The translations under genes and the position numbers were made by a program. The notes beneath the pieces were generated by a model. The model saw only the letters and a program-made list of their open reading frames with translations. It was not told the origin of the DNA and did no database searches. 64,000 bases of DNA from Rubrivivax sp. (GTDB lineage Bacteria; Pseudomonadota; Gammaproteobacteria; Burkholderiales; Burkholderiaceae). Where the stretch lies: NCBI GenBank assembly GCA_016790225.1, contig JAEUOZ010000027.1, positions 1 to 64,000 on the forward strand, given 5' to 3'. Below are positions 44,671 through 55,671 of the stretch, in pieces. Numbering within the stretch: the first letter of the stretch is position 1; the number at the start of each line of letters is the position of its first letter.

Positions 44671-47652
44671 ATGAACGCCCCCTGGCCTCCCTCCGCCCAA
44701 CGGCTGCCTGCCGTCGCGCCGCCGTCGGCGCCGCTGCAGGCCATGGCCCGCCTGCTGCGCCATGGCATGGCCGTGCTCGGCGAAGGCGACCGCCTCAGCT
44801 GGTGCAACGAAGCCTTCAGCGCCCTGACTGGCCACGCGGCCGAAGAGATGCTGGGCGGACGGCTGGACACGGTGCTGGGCTGGGATGCCAACGATGGCGG
44901 CCTCACCGCGGCGGCCCTGCGCGAGGCCCTGGACAGCGAAACCTCGGGCGAGCATGTCATGTCGCTGTGCCGGCCCGACGGCAGCCGGTTCTGGGCGCGG
45001 GTGGATCTGCACTGGATCGGCGGCGATCCGGCGGCGCAGGCCCGCTGGGGCGTCACGCTGATCGATTTCAGCAGCCGCAGCCTGAATCTGGACGAGTTGA
45101 AGCAGCTGCTCAACGGCGCCAGCCTGCCCGTCGTCGTGCGTGATGCCGGTGGCATCGCCGTGGAGGTCAATCTCGCCGCACAGGCCTTGCTGGGGGTGCC
45201 GGCTTCGGCACTCGTCGCGCAGGGCCTGGATGCCCTGCCCTGGCGGGTGATCGATGCCGAGGGCATCGATGTGCCGGAGGACTGGCTGCCGGAGGTCGTG
45301 ACGCTGCAGACCGGTCAGCCGGTGCAGGATGTGACCCTGGGCCTGCTGCTGCCCGATGGCCGCCGGCGCTGGGTGCGAACCAGCACCGCGCTGCTGGCGC
45401 GCGAGGCCGGCCAGCCGCCGTGGGTGATGACGCACTATGCCGACGTCACCGCGCAGCACGACCGCGAGGCCGATCTGGAGCGCCAGTGGCGCCGACTGCT
45501 GTCGGCGCTGGAGGGCTCGCGCATCGCCACCTGGGAATGGAACCAGGCCACGGGCGAGATCCACTTCGACGACCGCGCGGCGCAGATCATCGGCGTCGCG
45601 CCCGAGACCCTGTGGCCGCCGACCTTCGAGACCTGGCGCGCCTACCTGCACCCGGACGATGAAGCCGCGGCGCAGGCGCTGCTGAGCGAGCACTTTGCCG
45701 GGGCGACCGAATACTACGAACAGGAACTGCGGCTGCGCCACGCCGATGGCGACTGGCGCTGGGTGCGCGACCGGGGCCGCCTGACCTCGCGCCTGGCCGA
45801 TGGCCGGCCGGAGTGGATGTACGGCACGCTGGAAGACATCACTGCGCGCAAGCTGGCCGAAGTGGCGGCCGCGCGAGACCACGCGCTGTTGCAGACGCTC
45901 TTCGATCTGTCGCCGATCGGGCTCGAACTCATCGACATGACCATGAGCTGCACGCTGCTGGTCAACCGCGCGCTCAGCCGCATCATCGGCCTGCCTTGCG
46001 AAGCGCTGATGGATGCCGACGCGCTGCGCGTCCAGGCACCGGACTGGCAGGCGGCCCGCGAGCGCTGGTTCAACGAGGCGGTGCTGAACGACCGTTTTGG
46101 CCCCGCCGAAGCCGACATCGTGCGCCCGGACGGCAGCGCGCGGCACTTGCTGGCCAACGGCGTTCGCGTCAACGTGGCCAGCCGCGACCACCTGTGGTTG
46201 ACGGTGCAGGACGTCACCGCTTCGCGGGTGATGGAGCGCCAGCTGCGCGCCGCGGCCCACCTGGACCGGCTGACCGGCCTGGCCAACCGCGCCAGCCTGA
46301 TGCGCGAACTGCAGCTCTACAGCGAGCGCGCGCTCGCCGACCCGGCGCAGGGCTTCGCGGTCTTCTTCCTGGATTTCGATCGCTTCAAGCTGGTCAACGA
46401 CACCCTGGGCCATGACGCCGGCGACGAGCTGCTGCGTGGCATTGCACAGCGCCTGCGGCAATGCTGCGAGGCCCCTGAGCGCGCCGCGCCGTCCCCAGGC
46501 GCTCATCCCGCAGCCCGCACGGCGCCGGGTAGTGCGGTGAGCACGCTCGCGCCGCAACAGCCCTGGCTGCCGGCGCGCCTGGGCGGCGACGAGTTCGTGG
46601 TGCTTGCCGCGGGCGCGGCCCGTCGCGAGCAGGCCGAACAGCATGCGCAGCACCTGCTGGCGGCCCTGGCCACGCCCTACACCGTGAAGCAGCAACCCTT
46701 CCACTCCAGCGCCAGCATCGGCATCGCGCTGTGGCAGGGGCCGTCCGATACGCCCGAGACCCTGCTGCGCAATGCCGACATCGCGATGTACGAGGCCAAG
46801 CGCCAGGGCCGGCGGCGCGCGGTGTACTTCGACGAGGCCATGCACGCGCGCATCCAGCGCAGCGCGCTGATCGAGACCGCGCTGCGCGAGGCCTCGTCCG
46901 CCGGGCAGCTGCACCTGGTCTACCAGCCCATCGTCGATCTGGATTCCGGCGAGCGGGTCTCGGTGGAGGCGCTGCTGCGCTGGAACCATCCGACCCTGGG
47001 CGCCCTGAGCCCGGCAGAGTTCATCCCCATCGCCGAAGAGTCCGGCCAGATCGTCGAGATCGGCGAGTGGGTGCTTCAGGAGGCCTGTGCGCAGTGGGCA
47101 CGCTGGCAGGCCGAGGACGCGCAGGCGGCGCCGGCCGTGGTGAGCGTGAACCTCTCGCGCGTGCAGCTGTCGCAAGGCAAGCGGCTGATGTCGGCCGTGC
47201 AGAGCGTGCTGCAGGGCTGTGCCATGCCGCCTGCGGCACTGCAGCTGGAGGTGACCGAACGCGAGGTGATGCGCGATCCGAGCGGCATGCGCGAGCTGAT
47301 GCTGCAGCTGCGCGAGCTGGGCGTGAAGATGGCGATGGACGACTTCGGCACCGGCGCCTCGTCGCTGGGCAGCCTGCGCGATCTGCCCTTCGACACCATC
47401 AAGATCGACAAGAGTTTTGTCACCGGCCTGTGCCAGGACATGCAGGTGATGACGGTGGCGCACGCCACGGTGAGCGTGATCGAGAACCTGGGCATGGCCA
47501 GCGTCGCCGAGGGCATCGAGGATGCAGCCGAGGTGGCGGCCCTGCAGGCCATGGGCTGCCGCCAGGGCCAGGGCTACCACTTTGCGCGGCCCATGGCGCC
47601 CGGGCAGGTGCTGAAGCACGTGCGGGCAAGCCCGCCCGGCGCGGATCGCTGA
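44671..47652 (+). CDS. PAS-GGDEF-EAL cyclic-di-GMP synthase/phosphodiesterase
   Basis: A 993-residue cytoplasmic protein. About four PAS-like sensor domains occupy residues 20-520. A GGDEF domain follows (GGDEF at 638-642), then an EAL domain (EAL at 766-768). The GGDEF domain holds a 30-35-residue Ala/Pro-rich insert just before LGGDEF, and no I-site RxxD is visible. The EAL domain keeps the expected residues: EALLRW, Asn in SVNLS, Glu in EVTE, MDDFGTG, Lys in IKIDKSF and EGIED. Phosphodiesterase activity is thus likely and cyclase activity is uncertain. It is preceded closely by the HDOD gene. Confidence 0.93.
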   Translation: MNAPWPPSAQRLPAVAPPSAPLQAMARLLRHGMAVLGEGDRLSWCNEAFSALTGHAAEEMLGGRLDTVLGWDANDGGLTAAALREALDSETSGEHVMSLCRPDGSRFWARVDLHWIGGDPAAQARWGVTLIDFSSRSLNLDELKQLLNGASLPVVVRDAGGIAVEVNLAAQALLGVPASALVAQGLDALPWRVIDAEGIDVPEDWLPEVVTLQTGQPVQDVTLGLLLPDGRRRWVRTSTALLAREAGQPPWVMTHYADVTAQHDREADLERQWRRLLSALEGSRIATWEWNQATGEIHFDDRAAQIIGVAPETLWPPTFETWRAYLHPDDEAAAQALLSEHFAGATEYYEQELRLRHADGDWRWVRDRGRLTSRLADGRPEWMYGTLEDITARKLAEVAAARDHALLQTLFDLSPIGLELIDMTMSCTLLVNRALSRIIGLPCEALMDADALRVQAPDWQAARERWFNEAVLNDRFGPAEADIVRPDGSARHLLANGVRVNVASRDHLWLTVQDVTASRVMERQLRAAAHLDRLTGLANRASLMRELQLYSERALADPAQGFAVFFLDFDRFKLVNDTLGHDAGDELLRGIAQRLRQCCEAPERAAPSPGAHPAARTAPGSAVSTLAPQQPWLPARLGGDEFVVLAAGAARREQAEQHAQHLLAALATPYTVKQQPFHSSASIGIALWQGPSDTPETLLRNADIAMYEAKRQGRRRAVYFDEAMHARIQRSALIETALREASSAGQLHLVYQPIVDLDSGERVSVEALLRWNHPTLGALSPAEFIPIAEESGQIVEIGEWVLQEACAQWARWQAEDAQAAPAVVSVNLSRVQLSQGKRLMSAVQSVLQGCAMPPAALQLEVTEREVMRDPSGMRELMLQLRELGVKMAMDDFGTGASSLGSLRDLPFDTIKIDKSFVTGLCQDMQVMTVAHATVSVIENLGMASVAEGIEDAAEVAALQAMGCRQGQGYHFARPMAPGQVLKHVRASPPGADR

Positions 47653-47750
47653 GCACCGGGCGGCCGGCTGCGGCCGCTGCCGGACCGGGCGTGCGGTACG
47701 GATCACCCACGGCGGGCTGCGGCGCGCGCCGCCGCGCTATCGTGCGGCCC

Positions 47751-48722
47751 GTGAGCCTGCTCGAAGTGACCGATCTGCACGTGACCCTGCGCACCGCGCG
47801 CGGGCCCTTGCCGGCCTTGCGCGGCGTCAGCCTGCAACTGGCTCGTGGCGAGACGCTGGGGCTGATCGGGGAATCGGGCTGCGGCAAGTCACTCACCGCG
47901 CTCGCGCTGATGGGCCTGCTGCCCGAAGGCGCGCAGTGCCGCGGCTCGATCCGGCTGCAGGGCGAGGAGCTGACCACACTGGATGAGCGCGGCTGGTGCG
48001 CGCTGCGCGGGCGCCGCCTGGGCATGGTCTTCCAGGAGCCGATGACGGCGCTGAACCCGCTGCACACCATCGGCCGCCAGATCGCCGAGCCGCTGCGCCT
48101 GCATCGTGGCTTGAGCGGCAGCCAGGCGCGCGCCGAAGCCCTGCGTCTGCTGCAGCGTGTGCAGCTGCCCCAGGCCGCGCAGCGGCTGGACGCCTACCCG
48201 CACCAGCTCTCCGGCGGCCAGCGCCAGCGTGTGGTGATCGCCATCGCGCTGGCCTGCGGGCCTGACCTGCTGATCGCCGACGAGCCCACCACGGCCCTGG
48301 ACGTCACCATCCAGCGCGAGGTGCTGGATCTGATCGACGAGCTGGTGGCTGCCGATGGCATGGGCCTGCTCCTGATCAGCCATGACCTGGGCGTGATGGC
48401 GGACCGCGTGCGCCGGCTGCTGGTGATGTATGCCGGCCAGGTGGTGGAGTCCGGTTCCACGGCCGAGGTCTTCCGGCGCCGCGCGCACCCCTACACGCAG
48501 GGCCTGTTTGCTGCGCGCCCGCGTCTGGGCCTGGCACGTGGCACGCGGCTGGCCACCATTCCCGGTCGTGTGCCGGATCTGCTGACGCTGCCGGGCGGCT
48601 GCGCCTTCGAGCCGCGCTGCCCCAGGGCGCAGGCGGATTGCCGCGCTGCGCCGCCGGCCGAGCGCACGGTGGCTGCGGGCCACGCGGTGCGCTGCAACTA
48701 CCCGGAGGGCTTCGGCCCGTGA
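47751..48722 (+). CDS. Dipeptide/oligopeptide ABC transporter ATPase, DppD-like
   Basis: A 323-residue ATPase starting at GTG, with Walker A GESGCGKS, signature LSGGQRQRV, Walker [13 protein letters not shown] and the DppD/OppD C-terminal Cys-rich segment [14 protein letters not shown]. It works with the DppF-like ATPase 52 bases downstream. The permeases it should energise are not next to it; the best candidates are at 34097-35908. Confidence 0.92.
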   Translation: MSLLEVTDLHVTLRTARGPLPALRGVSLQLARGETLGLIGESGCGKSLTALALMGLLPEGAQCRGSIRLQGEELTTLDERGWCALRGRRLGMVFQEPMTALNPLHTIGRQIAEPLRLHRGLSGSQARAEALRLLQRVQLPQAAQRLDAYPHQLSGGQRQRVVIAIALACGPDLLIADEPTTALDVTIQREVLDLIDELVAADGMGLLLISHDLGVMADRVRRLLVMYAGQVVESGSTAEVFRRRAHPYTQGLFAARPRLGLARGTRLATIPGRVPDLLTLPGGCAFEPRCPRAQADCRAAPPAERTVAAGHAVRCNYPEGFGP

Positions 48723-48774
48723 GCAGCCCCGCTGTCCCCGCGGGCCGCCACCCCGAAGCCTTGAAGGTATCGCC

Positions 48775-49608
<834 letters not shown>

Positions 49609-49666
49609 CCCGCAAGCGCCCCGGCCCGCCGCGGCGGCGCCGGCCCGAACCGTACAGGAGATGAGC

Positions 49667-51169
49667 ATGAGCATCCGACGCCGCCCCTTCGTGCAACTGC
49701 TGGCGGCCTCCGGCCTGAGCGCTGCGGCCCCGCTGGCGCTGGCCCAGGGCCGCCGCAAGGACAGCGCCGTGCTGGGCATGGTTCTGGAGCCGCCGGGCCT
49801 GGATCCGACCATCGCCGCGGCGGCCGCCATCGGCGAAATCGTCCACTACAACGTCTTCGAGGGCCTCACCCGCATCGGCATGGACGGCAGCGTCACGCCC
49901 TTGCTGGCCGAGAGCTGGAGCACGACGCCCGATGGCAAGGTCTATACCTTCCGTCTGCGCAGCGGCATCCGCTTTTCCGACGGCTCGCCGCTGGACGCGG
50001 AGACGGTGAAGTTCAGCTTCGACCGCGCGCGCGCGCCGGCCAGCACCAACAAGGCCAAGAAGGCCGTGTGGGACAACGTGGCCAGCGTCACCGCGCACGA
50101 TGCACGCACGGTGATCGTCTCGCTCAACAACGCCGATGCCTCGCTACCGTTCCGGCTGGGCGAGAACACCGCGGTGATCCTGCACCCCAAGACCGCCGCG
50201 CAGGCCGCCACGCAGCCCGTGGGCACCGGGCCCTACAAGCTGGACAGCTGGAACCGGGGCTCGGCGATCACGCTGGCCAAGTGGGACGAGCACCGCGACG
50301 CGGCGCGCGTGAAGCTTCGCCGGGTGAGCTTCCGCTTCATCAACGATGCGGCGGCCCAGGTGGCGGCGCTGCTGGCCGGCGACATCGACGGCATGCCGCG
50401 CTTCGGCGCGCTGCAGGCGCTGGGCCAGTTCCGCCAGGATGCGCGCTTCACGGTCGAGGTGGGCAGCACCGCGGGCAAGGGCCTGGTGGCCATCAACAAC
50501 CGACGCAAGCCGCTGGACGATGTGCGCGTGCGTCGCGCCATCGCGCATGCCATCGACCGCAAGGCCTTCATCGACGGCGCGCAGGAAGGCCTGGGCAAGC
50601 CCATCGGCAGCCACTTCGCACCCACCGACGCGGGCTACCTGGATCTCACGGGCCGCTACCCGCACGATCCGGACCGCGCCCGTGCGCTCTTGCGCGAAGC
50701 GGGCATCAGCACGCCGCTGAACCTCACGCTCACGCTGCCCCCGCCCACCTATGCACGCAAGGGCGGCGAGATCATCGCCGCGCAGCTGGCGCGCGTGGGC
50801 ATCGTCGCCAGGATCGAGAACGTCGAGTGGGCGCAGTGGCTCTCGGGCCCGTTCAAGGGCAACTTCGATCTCACGATCATCAACCACGTCGAGCCGCTGG
50901 ACTACGCGACGGCCTATGCGGACCCGCAGTACTACTTTGGCTACGACAGCGCCAGCTTCCGCAAGCGCGTCGCCGATCTGGCCGCCACCTCCAACGCCAA
51001 GGAAAAGCAGCGCCTGTGGCGCGAGATCCAGCAGCAGCTGGCCGATGACGCGGTCAATGCCTGGATCTGGAATCCCGCGCAGGTGGCCGTGTTCCGCAAG
51101 GGTCTGCGGGGCCTGTGGAACAGCTCGCCGATCTTCGCCAACGATCTGGCGGCGCTGGCCTGGGCCTGA
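49667..51169 (+). CDS. Peptide-class ABC substrate-binding protein with Tat signal
   Basis: A 500-residue binding protein of SBP family 5 (DppA/OppA/NikA type). It has a twin-arginine type leader (SIRRRPFVQLLAASG, cleaved near ALAQ) and domain landmarks EGLTRIG, VYTFRLRSGIRFSDGSPLDAETV and VRRAIAHAIDRKAF. Two ATGs lie 6 bases apart; 49667 is preferred because AGGAG then has 6-base spacing. The ligand may be a peptide or an amide given the abutting amidase gene. Confidence 0.9.
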   Translation: MSIRRRPFVQLLAASGLSAAAPLALAQGRRKDSAVLGMVLEPPGLDPTIAAAAAIGEIVHYNVFEGLTRIGMDGSVTPLLAESWSTTPDGKVYTFRLRSGIRFSDGSPLDAETVKFSFDRARAPASTNKAKKAVWDNVASVTAHDARTVIVSLNNADASLPFRLGENTAVILHPKTAAQAATQPVGTGPYKLDSWNRGSAITLAKWDEHRDAARVKLRRVSFRFINDAAAQVAALLAGDIDGMPRFGALQALGQFRQDARFTVEVGSTAGKGLVAINNRRKPLDDVRVRRAIAHAIDRKAFIDGAQEGLGKPIGSHFAPTDAGYLDLTGRYPHDPDRARALLREAGISTPLNLTLTLPPPTYARKGGEIIAAQLARVGIVARIENVEWAQWLSGPFKGNFDLTIINHVEPLDYATAYADPQYYFGYDSASFRKRVADLAATSNAKEKQRLWREIQQQLADDAVNAWIWNPAQVAVFRKGLRGLWNSSPIFANDLAALAWA

Positions 51170-52564
51170 ATGGCGCAGCCGCATGAGCTGAGCGCGGGCC
51201 AGCTGTCGGCCGCCTATGCCAGCGGCGAGCTGTCGCCGCTGGAGGCGGTGCAGGAGGTGCTCGCGCACATCGCCCGCTGGGAGCCGCAGCTGTGCGCCAC
51301 CTATGCGCTGGACGAGGCCGGCGCCCTCGCGGCGGCGCGGGCCTCGCAGCAGCGCTGGCACGCCGGCCGGCCGCTGTCGCGCCTGGATGGCGTGCCCTGC
51401 ACGATCAAGGAAAACATCGCCACGCGGGGCGTTCCCGTGCCGCTGGGCTGTGCCGCCACCGTGCTGCAGCCGGCCGCGGCCGATGCACCCCCGGCGGCGC
51501 GCCTGCGCGAGGCGGGCTGCGTGCTGCTGGCCAAGACCACGATGCCCGACTGGGGCATGCTCAGCTCGGGGCTCTCCAGCTTCCACCCGCTGGCGCGCAA
51601 CCCCTGGAACCCGGCGCTCACGCCCGGGGGCAGCAGTGCCGGTGCGGGTGCGGCTGCGGCTGCGGGTTATGGCCCGCTGCACCTGGGCACGGACATCGGC
51701 GGCTCGATCCGTCTGCCGGCGGGCTGGTGCGGCGTGGTCGGCCTGAAGCCCAGCAACGGCCGCGTCCCGATCCACCCGCCGTACTACGGGCGTGTGGCCG
51801 GCCCGATGACGCGCAGCGTGCGCGACGCGGCCTGGATGATGCAGGTGCTCAGCCAGCCCGATGCCCGCGATGCGATGAGCCTGCCACCGCAGGCGATCGA
51901 CTGGGACGATCTTGCGCTGCCGCTGCGCGGCCTGCGCCTGGGCCTGCAGCTGGACGCCGGCTGGGGCCTGGCGGTGGAGCCGGAGGTCATCGCCGCGGTG
52001 CAGTCGGCCGCGCGCGCCTTCGAGCAGGCGGGCGCCGTCGTGGAGCCGCTGGCGCCCTTCAGCACGCGCGAGATGATCGAAGGGCTCGATCGCTTCTGGC
52101 GCATGCGCTCCTGGCTGGATTACCGCCTCCTGCCGCCCGAGCGCCAGCAGCAGGTGCTGCCCTACATCCGCCACTGGATCACGCAAGCCGCGCAGCTCAG
52201 CGGCGCACAGGTCTTTCACGGCTTCAGCCAGATGGGGGCGCTGCGCGACGCGGCCGTCCATGCCACGGCGCCGTTTGACTACGTGCTCTCGCCGGTGAGC
52301 CCGGTGGCCGCGTACCGTGCCGACTGGGCCAGCCCCGTGAACGACCCTGAGCGGCCCTTCGAGCACATCGCCTTCACGGTGCCCTACAACATGAGCGAAC
52401 AGCCGGCGCTGAGCATCGATGCCGGACACACGGCCGACGGGCGCCCCATCGGGCTGCAGATCAGCGGCCGGCGCCATGACGATCGCGGCGTGCTGGCCCT
52501 GGCGCTGGCCTGGGAACAGATGCGCCCGGCCTCACGACCCTGGCCGCGGCCCTCGCAGGCCTGA
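51170..52564 (+). CDS. Amidase (amidase signature family)
   Basis: A 464-residue amidase-signature hydrolase. The Ser-cisSer-Lys triad is recognisable: Lys80 in PCTIKENIA, Ser155 in TPGGSSAGAG and nucleophile Ser179 in TDIGGSIRLP. It hydrolyses a carboxylic amide to acid and ammonia. There is no signal peptide. It begins at the base after the binding protein stop, so it probably acts on the imported compound. Specificity is open. Confidence 0.92.
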   Translation: MAQPHELSAGQLSAAYASGELSPLEAVQEVLAHIARWEPQLCATYALDEAGALAAARASQQRWHAGRPLSRLDGVPCTIKENIATRGVPVPLGCAATVLQPAAADAPPAARLREAGCVLLAKTTMPDWGMLSSGLSSFHPLARNPWNPALTPGGSSAGAGAAAAAGYGPLHLGTDIGGSIRLPAGWCGVVGLKPSNGRVPIHPPYYGRVAGPMTRSVRDAAWMMQVLSQPDARDAMSLPPQAIDWDDLALPLRGLRLGLQLDAGWGLAVEPEVIAAVQSAARAFEQAGAVVEPLAPFSTREMIEGLDRFWRMRSWLDYRLLPPERQQQVLPYIRHWITQAAQLSGAQVFHGFSQMGALRDAAVHATAPFDYVLSPVSPVAAYRADWASPVNDPERPFEHIAFTVPYNMSEQPALSIDAGHTADGRPIGLQISGRRHDDRGVLALALAWEQMRPASRPWPRPSQA

Positions 52565-52626
52565 TCGGTGGTGGGCGGACGCTCGCGCTGGCCGGCCACC
52601 CCGTTCACTGCATCCAGAATAGACCC

Positions 52627-53988
52627 GTGAGCACCGACCAGCGGGGCAACCCCATCAGCAGCGCCAGCGCTGCCGCACGCGACAGCGCCGAGCGCGCGCT
52701 GTGGCGCATGATGTCCTTCTACGATACGCCGCTGGCCGATCTGGACGATGCGATCGAGGCCGATCCCGACTGGGGCTTGCCGCGCCTGATGAAAGCGGGC
52801 TTTCTGCTCAGCCTCACCGAGCCCTCGCAGCGCGCCGAAGCCGCTGCGCAGCTGAGCGCGGCGCGCGAACTCGAAGGCAGCCTGCAGGCGCGTGAACGGG
52901 CCCATCTGCATGCCGTGGATCAGGTGATGCAGGGCCGCCTGGGCGAGGCGTGCCGCACCTGGGACGAGCTGCTGCTGGAGTACCCCCGCGATGCGCTGGC
53001 ACTGCAGTGGGCGCATCTGTGGGACTTTCATCGCGGCGATGCGCAGGGCCTGCGTCTGCGCCCCGCCCGGGCGCTGCCGGATTGGGATACGGATGATCCG
53101 CTCGCCGCCTATGTCTGGGCGCTGTACGCCTTCGGCCTGGAAGAGTGCCGTCTCTACGGGCAGGCCGAAGACGCCGGCCGGCATGCACTCTCGCTGAACC
53201 CGCGCGTGCCCTGGGCGATGCATGCGGTGGCCCATGTGATGGAGATGCAGGGGCGCTTCGAGGAGGGCGCCGCGTGGCTGCGCCAGCACCAGGCGAGCTG
53301 GTCGGAGGGCAATGGCTTCGCGACGCACCTGTGGTGGCACAAGGCGCTGTTCCGTCTGGAATCGCTGGATGTGGCCGGCGTGCTGCGCCTGCTGGACAAG
53401 CCCCTGGCCGCCGAGCACACCGAGATCACCTTGCAGCGCCTGGATGTGGCGGCCTTGCTCTGGCGGCTGCATCTGCTGGGGCACGATGTCAGCGCGGCCT
53501 TCCGTCAACTGCGGGCGCGCTGGCCGATGCCGGATGAAGACGCCGGCCACTCGGCCTTCAACGATCTGCATGCCTTGCTGGCATTGCTGGGCAGCGGCGA
53601 GGTGGCCGCCGCCGAGGCCTGGGTGGCGCGCTGCGCCGAGCGCGCGATGGATGCGGGCGAGGCGCGGCGCCTGAACCATGCGGTGGCGCGTGAAGTCGGG
53701 CTGCCCTTGATGCGCGCCCTGCTCGCCTTCGGGCGTGGCGAGCCGGATGTGGCGGCCCAGGCGCTGTACCCGGCGCGGCATCAGGCGCAGCGCTGTGGCG
53801 GCAGCCACGCGCAGCGCGACCTGATCGATCAGACCTTGCTGGCGGCCGCCGCGCAGGGCAGTGCGCACACCCGTCAGACGCTGGGCCGCGCGCTGATCAA
53901 CGAGCGCCTGCTGGCCAAGCCGCTGACGCCGCTGACGCGCCACTGGGTCGAGCGCCTGGGCTTCAATGCGCGGGCGGCCTCCGGCTGA
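52627..53988 (+). CDS. TTC38-like tetratricopeptide repeat protein
   Basis: A 453-residue soluble protein of helical repeats resembling the TTC38 family: YDTPLADLDDAIEADPDWGLPRLMKAGFLL, NPRVPWAMHAVAHVMEMQGRFEEGAAWL, and a GFATHLWWHKALFRLE motif typical of the group. The function of the bacterial members is unknown. The start is a GTG with no strong ribosome site. Monocistronic, 62 bases after the amidase. Confidence 0.85.
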   Translation: MSTDQRGNPISSASAAARDSAERALWRMMSFYDTPLADLDDAIEADPDWGLPRLMKAGFLLSLTEPSQRAEAAAQLSAARELEGSLQARERAHLHAVDQVMQGRLGEACRTWDELLLEYPRDALALQWAHLWDFHRGDAQGLRLRPARALPDWDTDDPLAAYVWALYAFGLEECRLYGQAEDAGRHALSLNPRVPWAMHAVAHVMEMQGRFEEGAAWLRQHQASWSEGNGFATHLWWHKALFRLESLDVAGVLRLLDKPLAAEHTEITLQRLDVAALLWRLHLLGHDVSAAFRQLRARWPMPDEDAGHSAFNDLHALLALLGSGEVAAAEAWVARCAERAMDAGEARRLNHAVAREVGLPLMRALLAFGRGEPDVAAQALYPARHQAQRCGGSHAQRDLIDQTLLAAAAQGSAHTRQTLGRALINERLLAKPLTPLTRHWVERLGFNARAASG

Positions 53989-54107
53989 CACGGCCAAGGC
54001 CCTCGACGACACCGGGGCGCGCGAGCCCTCCCCCGGGCAGGGTGCGGCACAGTCCACTGTAGGGGCATCGACGCCGACGGCGCGCGATGCGCGATCATTG
54101 CGGCCTG

Positions 54108-54470
54108 ATGCCGCCCATCATCCCCATCCTCGACGCACAGGCCTGCAACCGGCGGGCGGGCCTGCGCGTGCAGCCGCCCAAGCTCCAGGGGGACGAAGAC
54201 GAGCTCGCAACGCTGATCGCGGAAATCGCCCGCGAGATCCGCCTGCCCTACGGCCCGCTGGATGCCGATCTGCCGGTGGAAGCGTGGCTGCGTTCCTTGA
54301 GCGTGGACGCTGGCGACGTGGCCGAGCTGGTGATGGCGGCCGAGCTGGGCTGCCAGGGCGAGGTGGCCGCGCAGATCGCCTTCGACGTGATGCGCCTGCG
54401 GCTGCCGGATACCGACATCTTCGTGCACATGCAGGCGCCGCTGCCTGCCCCGCTCATTCCCATGGTTTGA
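54108..54470 (+). CDS. Small hypothetical protein
   Basis: A 120-residue acidic protein starting MPPIIPILDAQACNRRAGL, with a helical middle (DELATLIAEIAREIRLPYG, AELVMAAELGCQGEVAAQIAFDVMRLRL). There is no signal peptide, membrane segment or known family. An alternative ATG lies at 54087. Codon usage resembles the neighbours and no opposing gene competes. Existence as a gene is likely but unproven. Confidence 0.5.
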   Translation: MPPIIPILDAQACNRRAGLRVQPPKLQGDEDELATLIAEIAREIRLPYGPLDADLPVEAWLRSLSVDAGDVAELVMAAELGCQGEVAAQIAFDVMRLRLPDTDIFVHMQAPLPAPLIPMV

Positions 54471-54640
54471 GCCTTCCGGGCCCGCTGGCGCCGCGGGCCC
54501 CGACCGCAGCCGGGCTTGCGCCCACAATCCGCCTGCCTGGCCTCGACATCCGCAGCGGCCACGGCCGCTGCGCATGCCCTGCGGCGCACCTGCCCCCGCG
54601 CGCCTGATGGTCGGGACCTCCCGCCTGCTTCTACCCGGCC

Positions 54641-55636
54641 ATGACTTCACGCCACGCCCTGATCACCGGAACGCTGTTCGCGCTGGCCGCAGGGCTGATG
54701 TGGGGCCTGGTCTTCGTGGCGCCGCTGCTGCTGCCGGCCTACCCGGCGGCCATGCAGTCCGCCGCGCGCTACCTGGCCTTCGGCCTGATCGCCTTGCCGC
54801 TGGCCTGGCTGGACCGGCGCGCCATCGCCCAGCTGAGCCCCGCGGACTGGCTGGAGGCCCTGAAGCTCAGCACCGTCGGCAACCTGCTGTACTACCTGTG
54901 CCTGGCGGCCGCGATCCAGCGCGCCGGCGGGCCGCTGCCAACGATGATCATCGGCACCTTGCCGGTGGTGATCGCCATCAGCGCCAACCTGCGGGATGCG
55001 CAGCGCGACGGAAGGCTGCCCTGGCTGCAGTTGCTGCCTTCGCTGGGCGTGATCGCCCTGGGCATCGCACTGGTCAATCACTCTGAATTCACGCAGTGGC
55101 GCGCCCAGGCGGCGCAGTCGGGCGAGCCGGTCAGCCGCTACGCGATCGGTGCGCTGCTGGCCGTCGGTGCGGTGATCTGCTGGACCTGGTATCCCTTGCG
55201 CAACGCCGACTGGCTGCGCGCCCACGCCGAGCGCGGCCCGCGCACCTGGGCCACCGCACAAGGCCTGGCGACTCTGCCGCTGGCGGCGCTGGCCTTCGTG
55301 CTGTTCTGGCTGTGGAACACGCTCAGCGCCCAGACCTTTCCGATGCCTTTCGGGCCCACGCCGGCGCTGTTCATCGGCCTGATGTTCGCCATCGGCCTGC
55401 TGGCCTCATGGCTGGGCACGCTGTGCTGGAACGAGGCCAGCCAGCGCCTGCCCACCACCCTGGTCGGCCAGCTGATCGTCTTCGAAACCCTTGCCGCGCT
55501 GGCCTACGCCTTCCTGCTGCGCGGCCAATGGCCCCAGCCGCAGACGGCGCTGGGCATCGCGCTGCTGGTGGCCGGGGTGCTGTGGGCGCTGCGCATCCGC
55601 CCGCAGGCCGTCGCCGCGGAGCCCGCGGCGCACTGA
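54641..55636 (+). CDS. EamA family transporter
   Basis: A 331-residue integral membrane protein with ten predicted helices in two EamA-like halves (GTLFALAAGLMWGLVFVAPLLLP at the N-terminus). A soluble loop around residues 110-165 (SANLRDAQRDGR) separates the halves. It belongs to the drug/metabolite superfamily with unknown substrate. It converges with glcF at a 35-base gap. Confidence 0.9.
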   Translation: MTSRHALITGTLFALAAGLMWGLVFVAPLLLPAYPAAMQSAARYLAFGLIALPLAWLDRRAIAQLSPADWLEALKLSTVGNLLYYLCLAAAIQRAGGPLPTMIIGTLPVVIAISANLRDAQRDGRLPWLQLLPSLGVIALGIALVNHSEFTQWRAQAAQSGEPVSRYAIGALLAVGAVICWTWYPLRNADWLRAHAERGPRTWATAQGLATLPLAALAFVLFWLWNTLSAQTFPMPFGPTPALFIGLMFAIGLLASWLGTLCWNEASQRLPTTLVGQLIVFETLAALAYAFLLRGQWPQPQTALGIALLVAGVLWALRIRPQAVAAEPAAH

Positions 55637-55671
55637 CATGGCGGGTCGGCGCCGGCCCGCGCGTCAGTTCT

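Noticed and set aside
44446..47706. A 1086-codon open frame on the minus strand opposite the PAS-GGDEF-EAL gene
   Set aside because: It is antisense to a protein with clear catalytic motifs, is rich in Arg/Ala/Gln/His as GC-rich shadow frames are, and has no domain or ribosome site.
50144..52477. A 777-codon minus-strand open frame opposite the binding protein and amidase
   Set aside because: The plus strand has the amidase triad and SBP motifs; the opposite frame is low-complexity Arg/Gly/Ala/His sequence.
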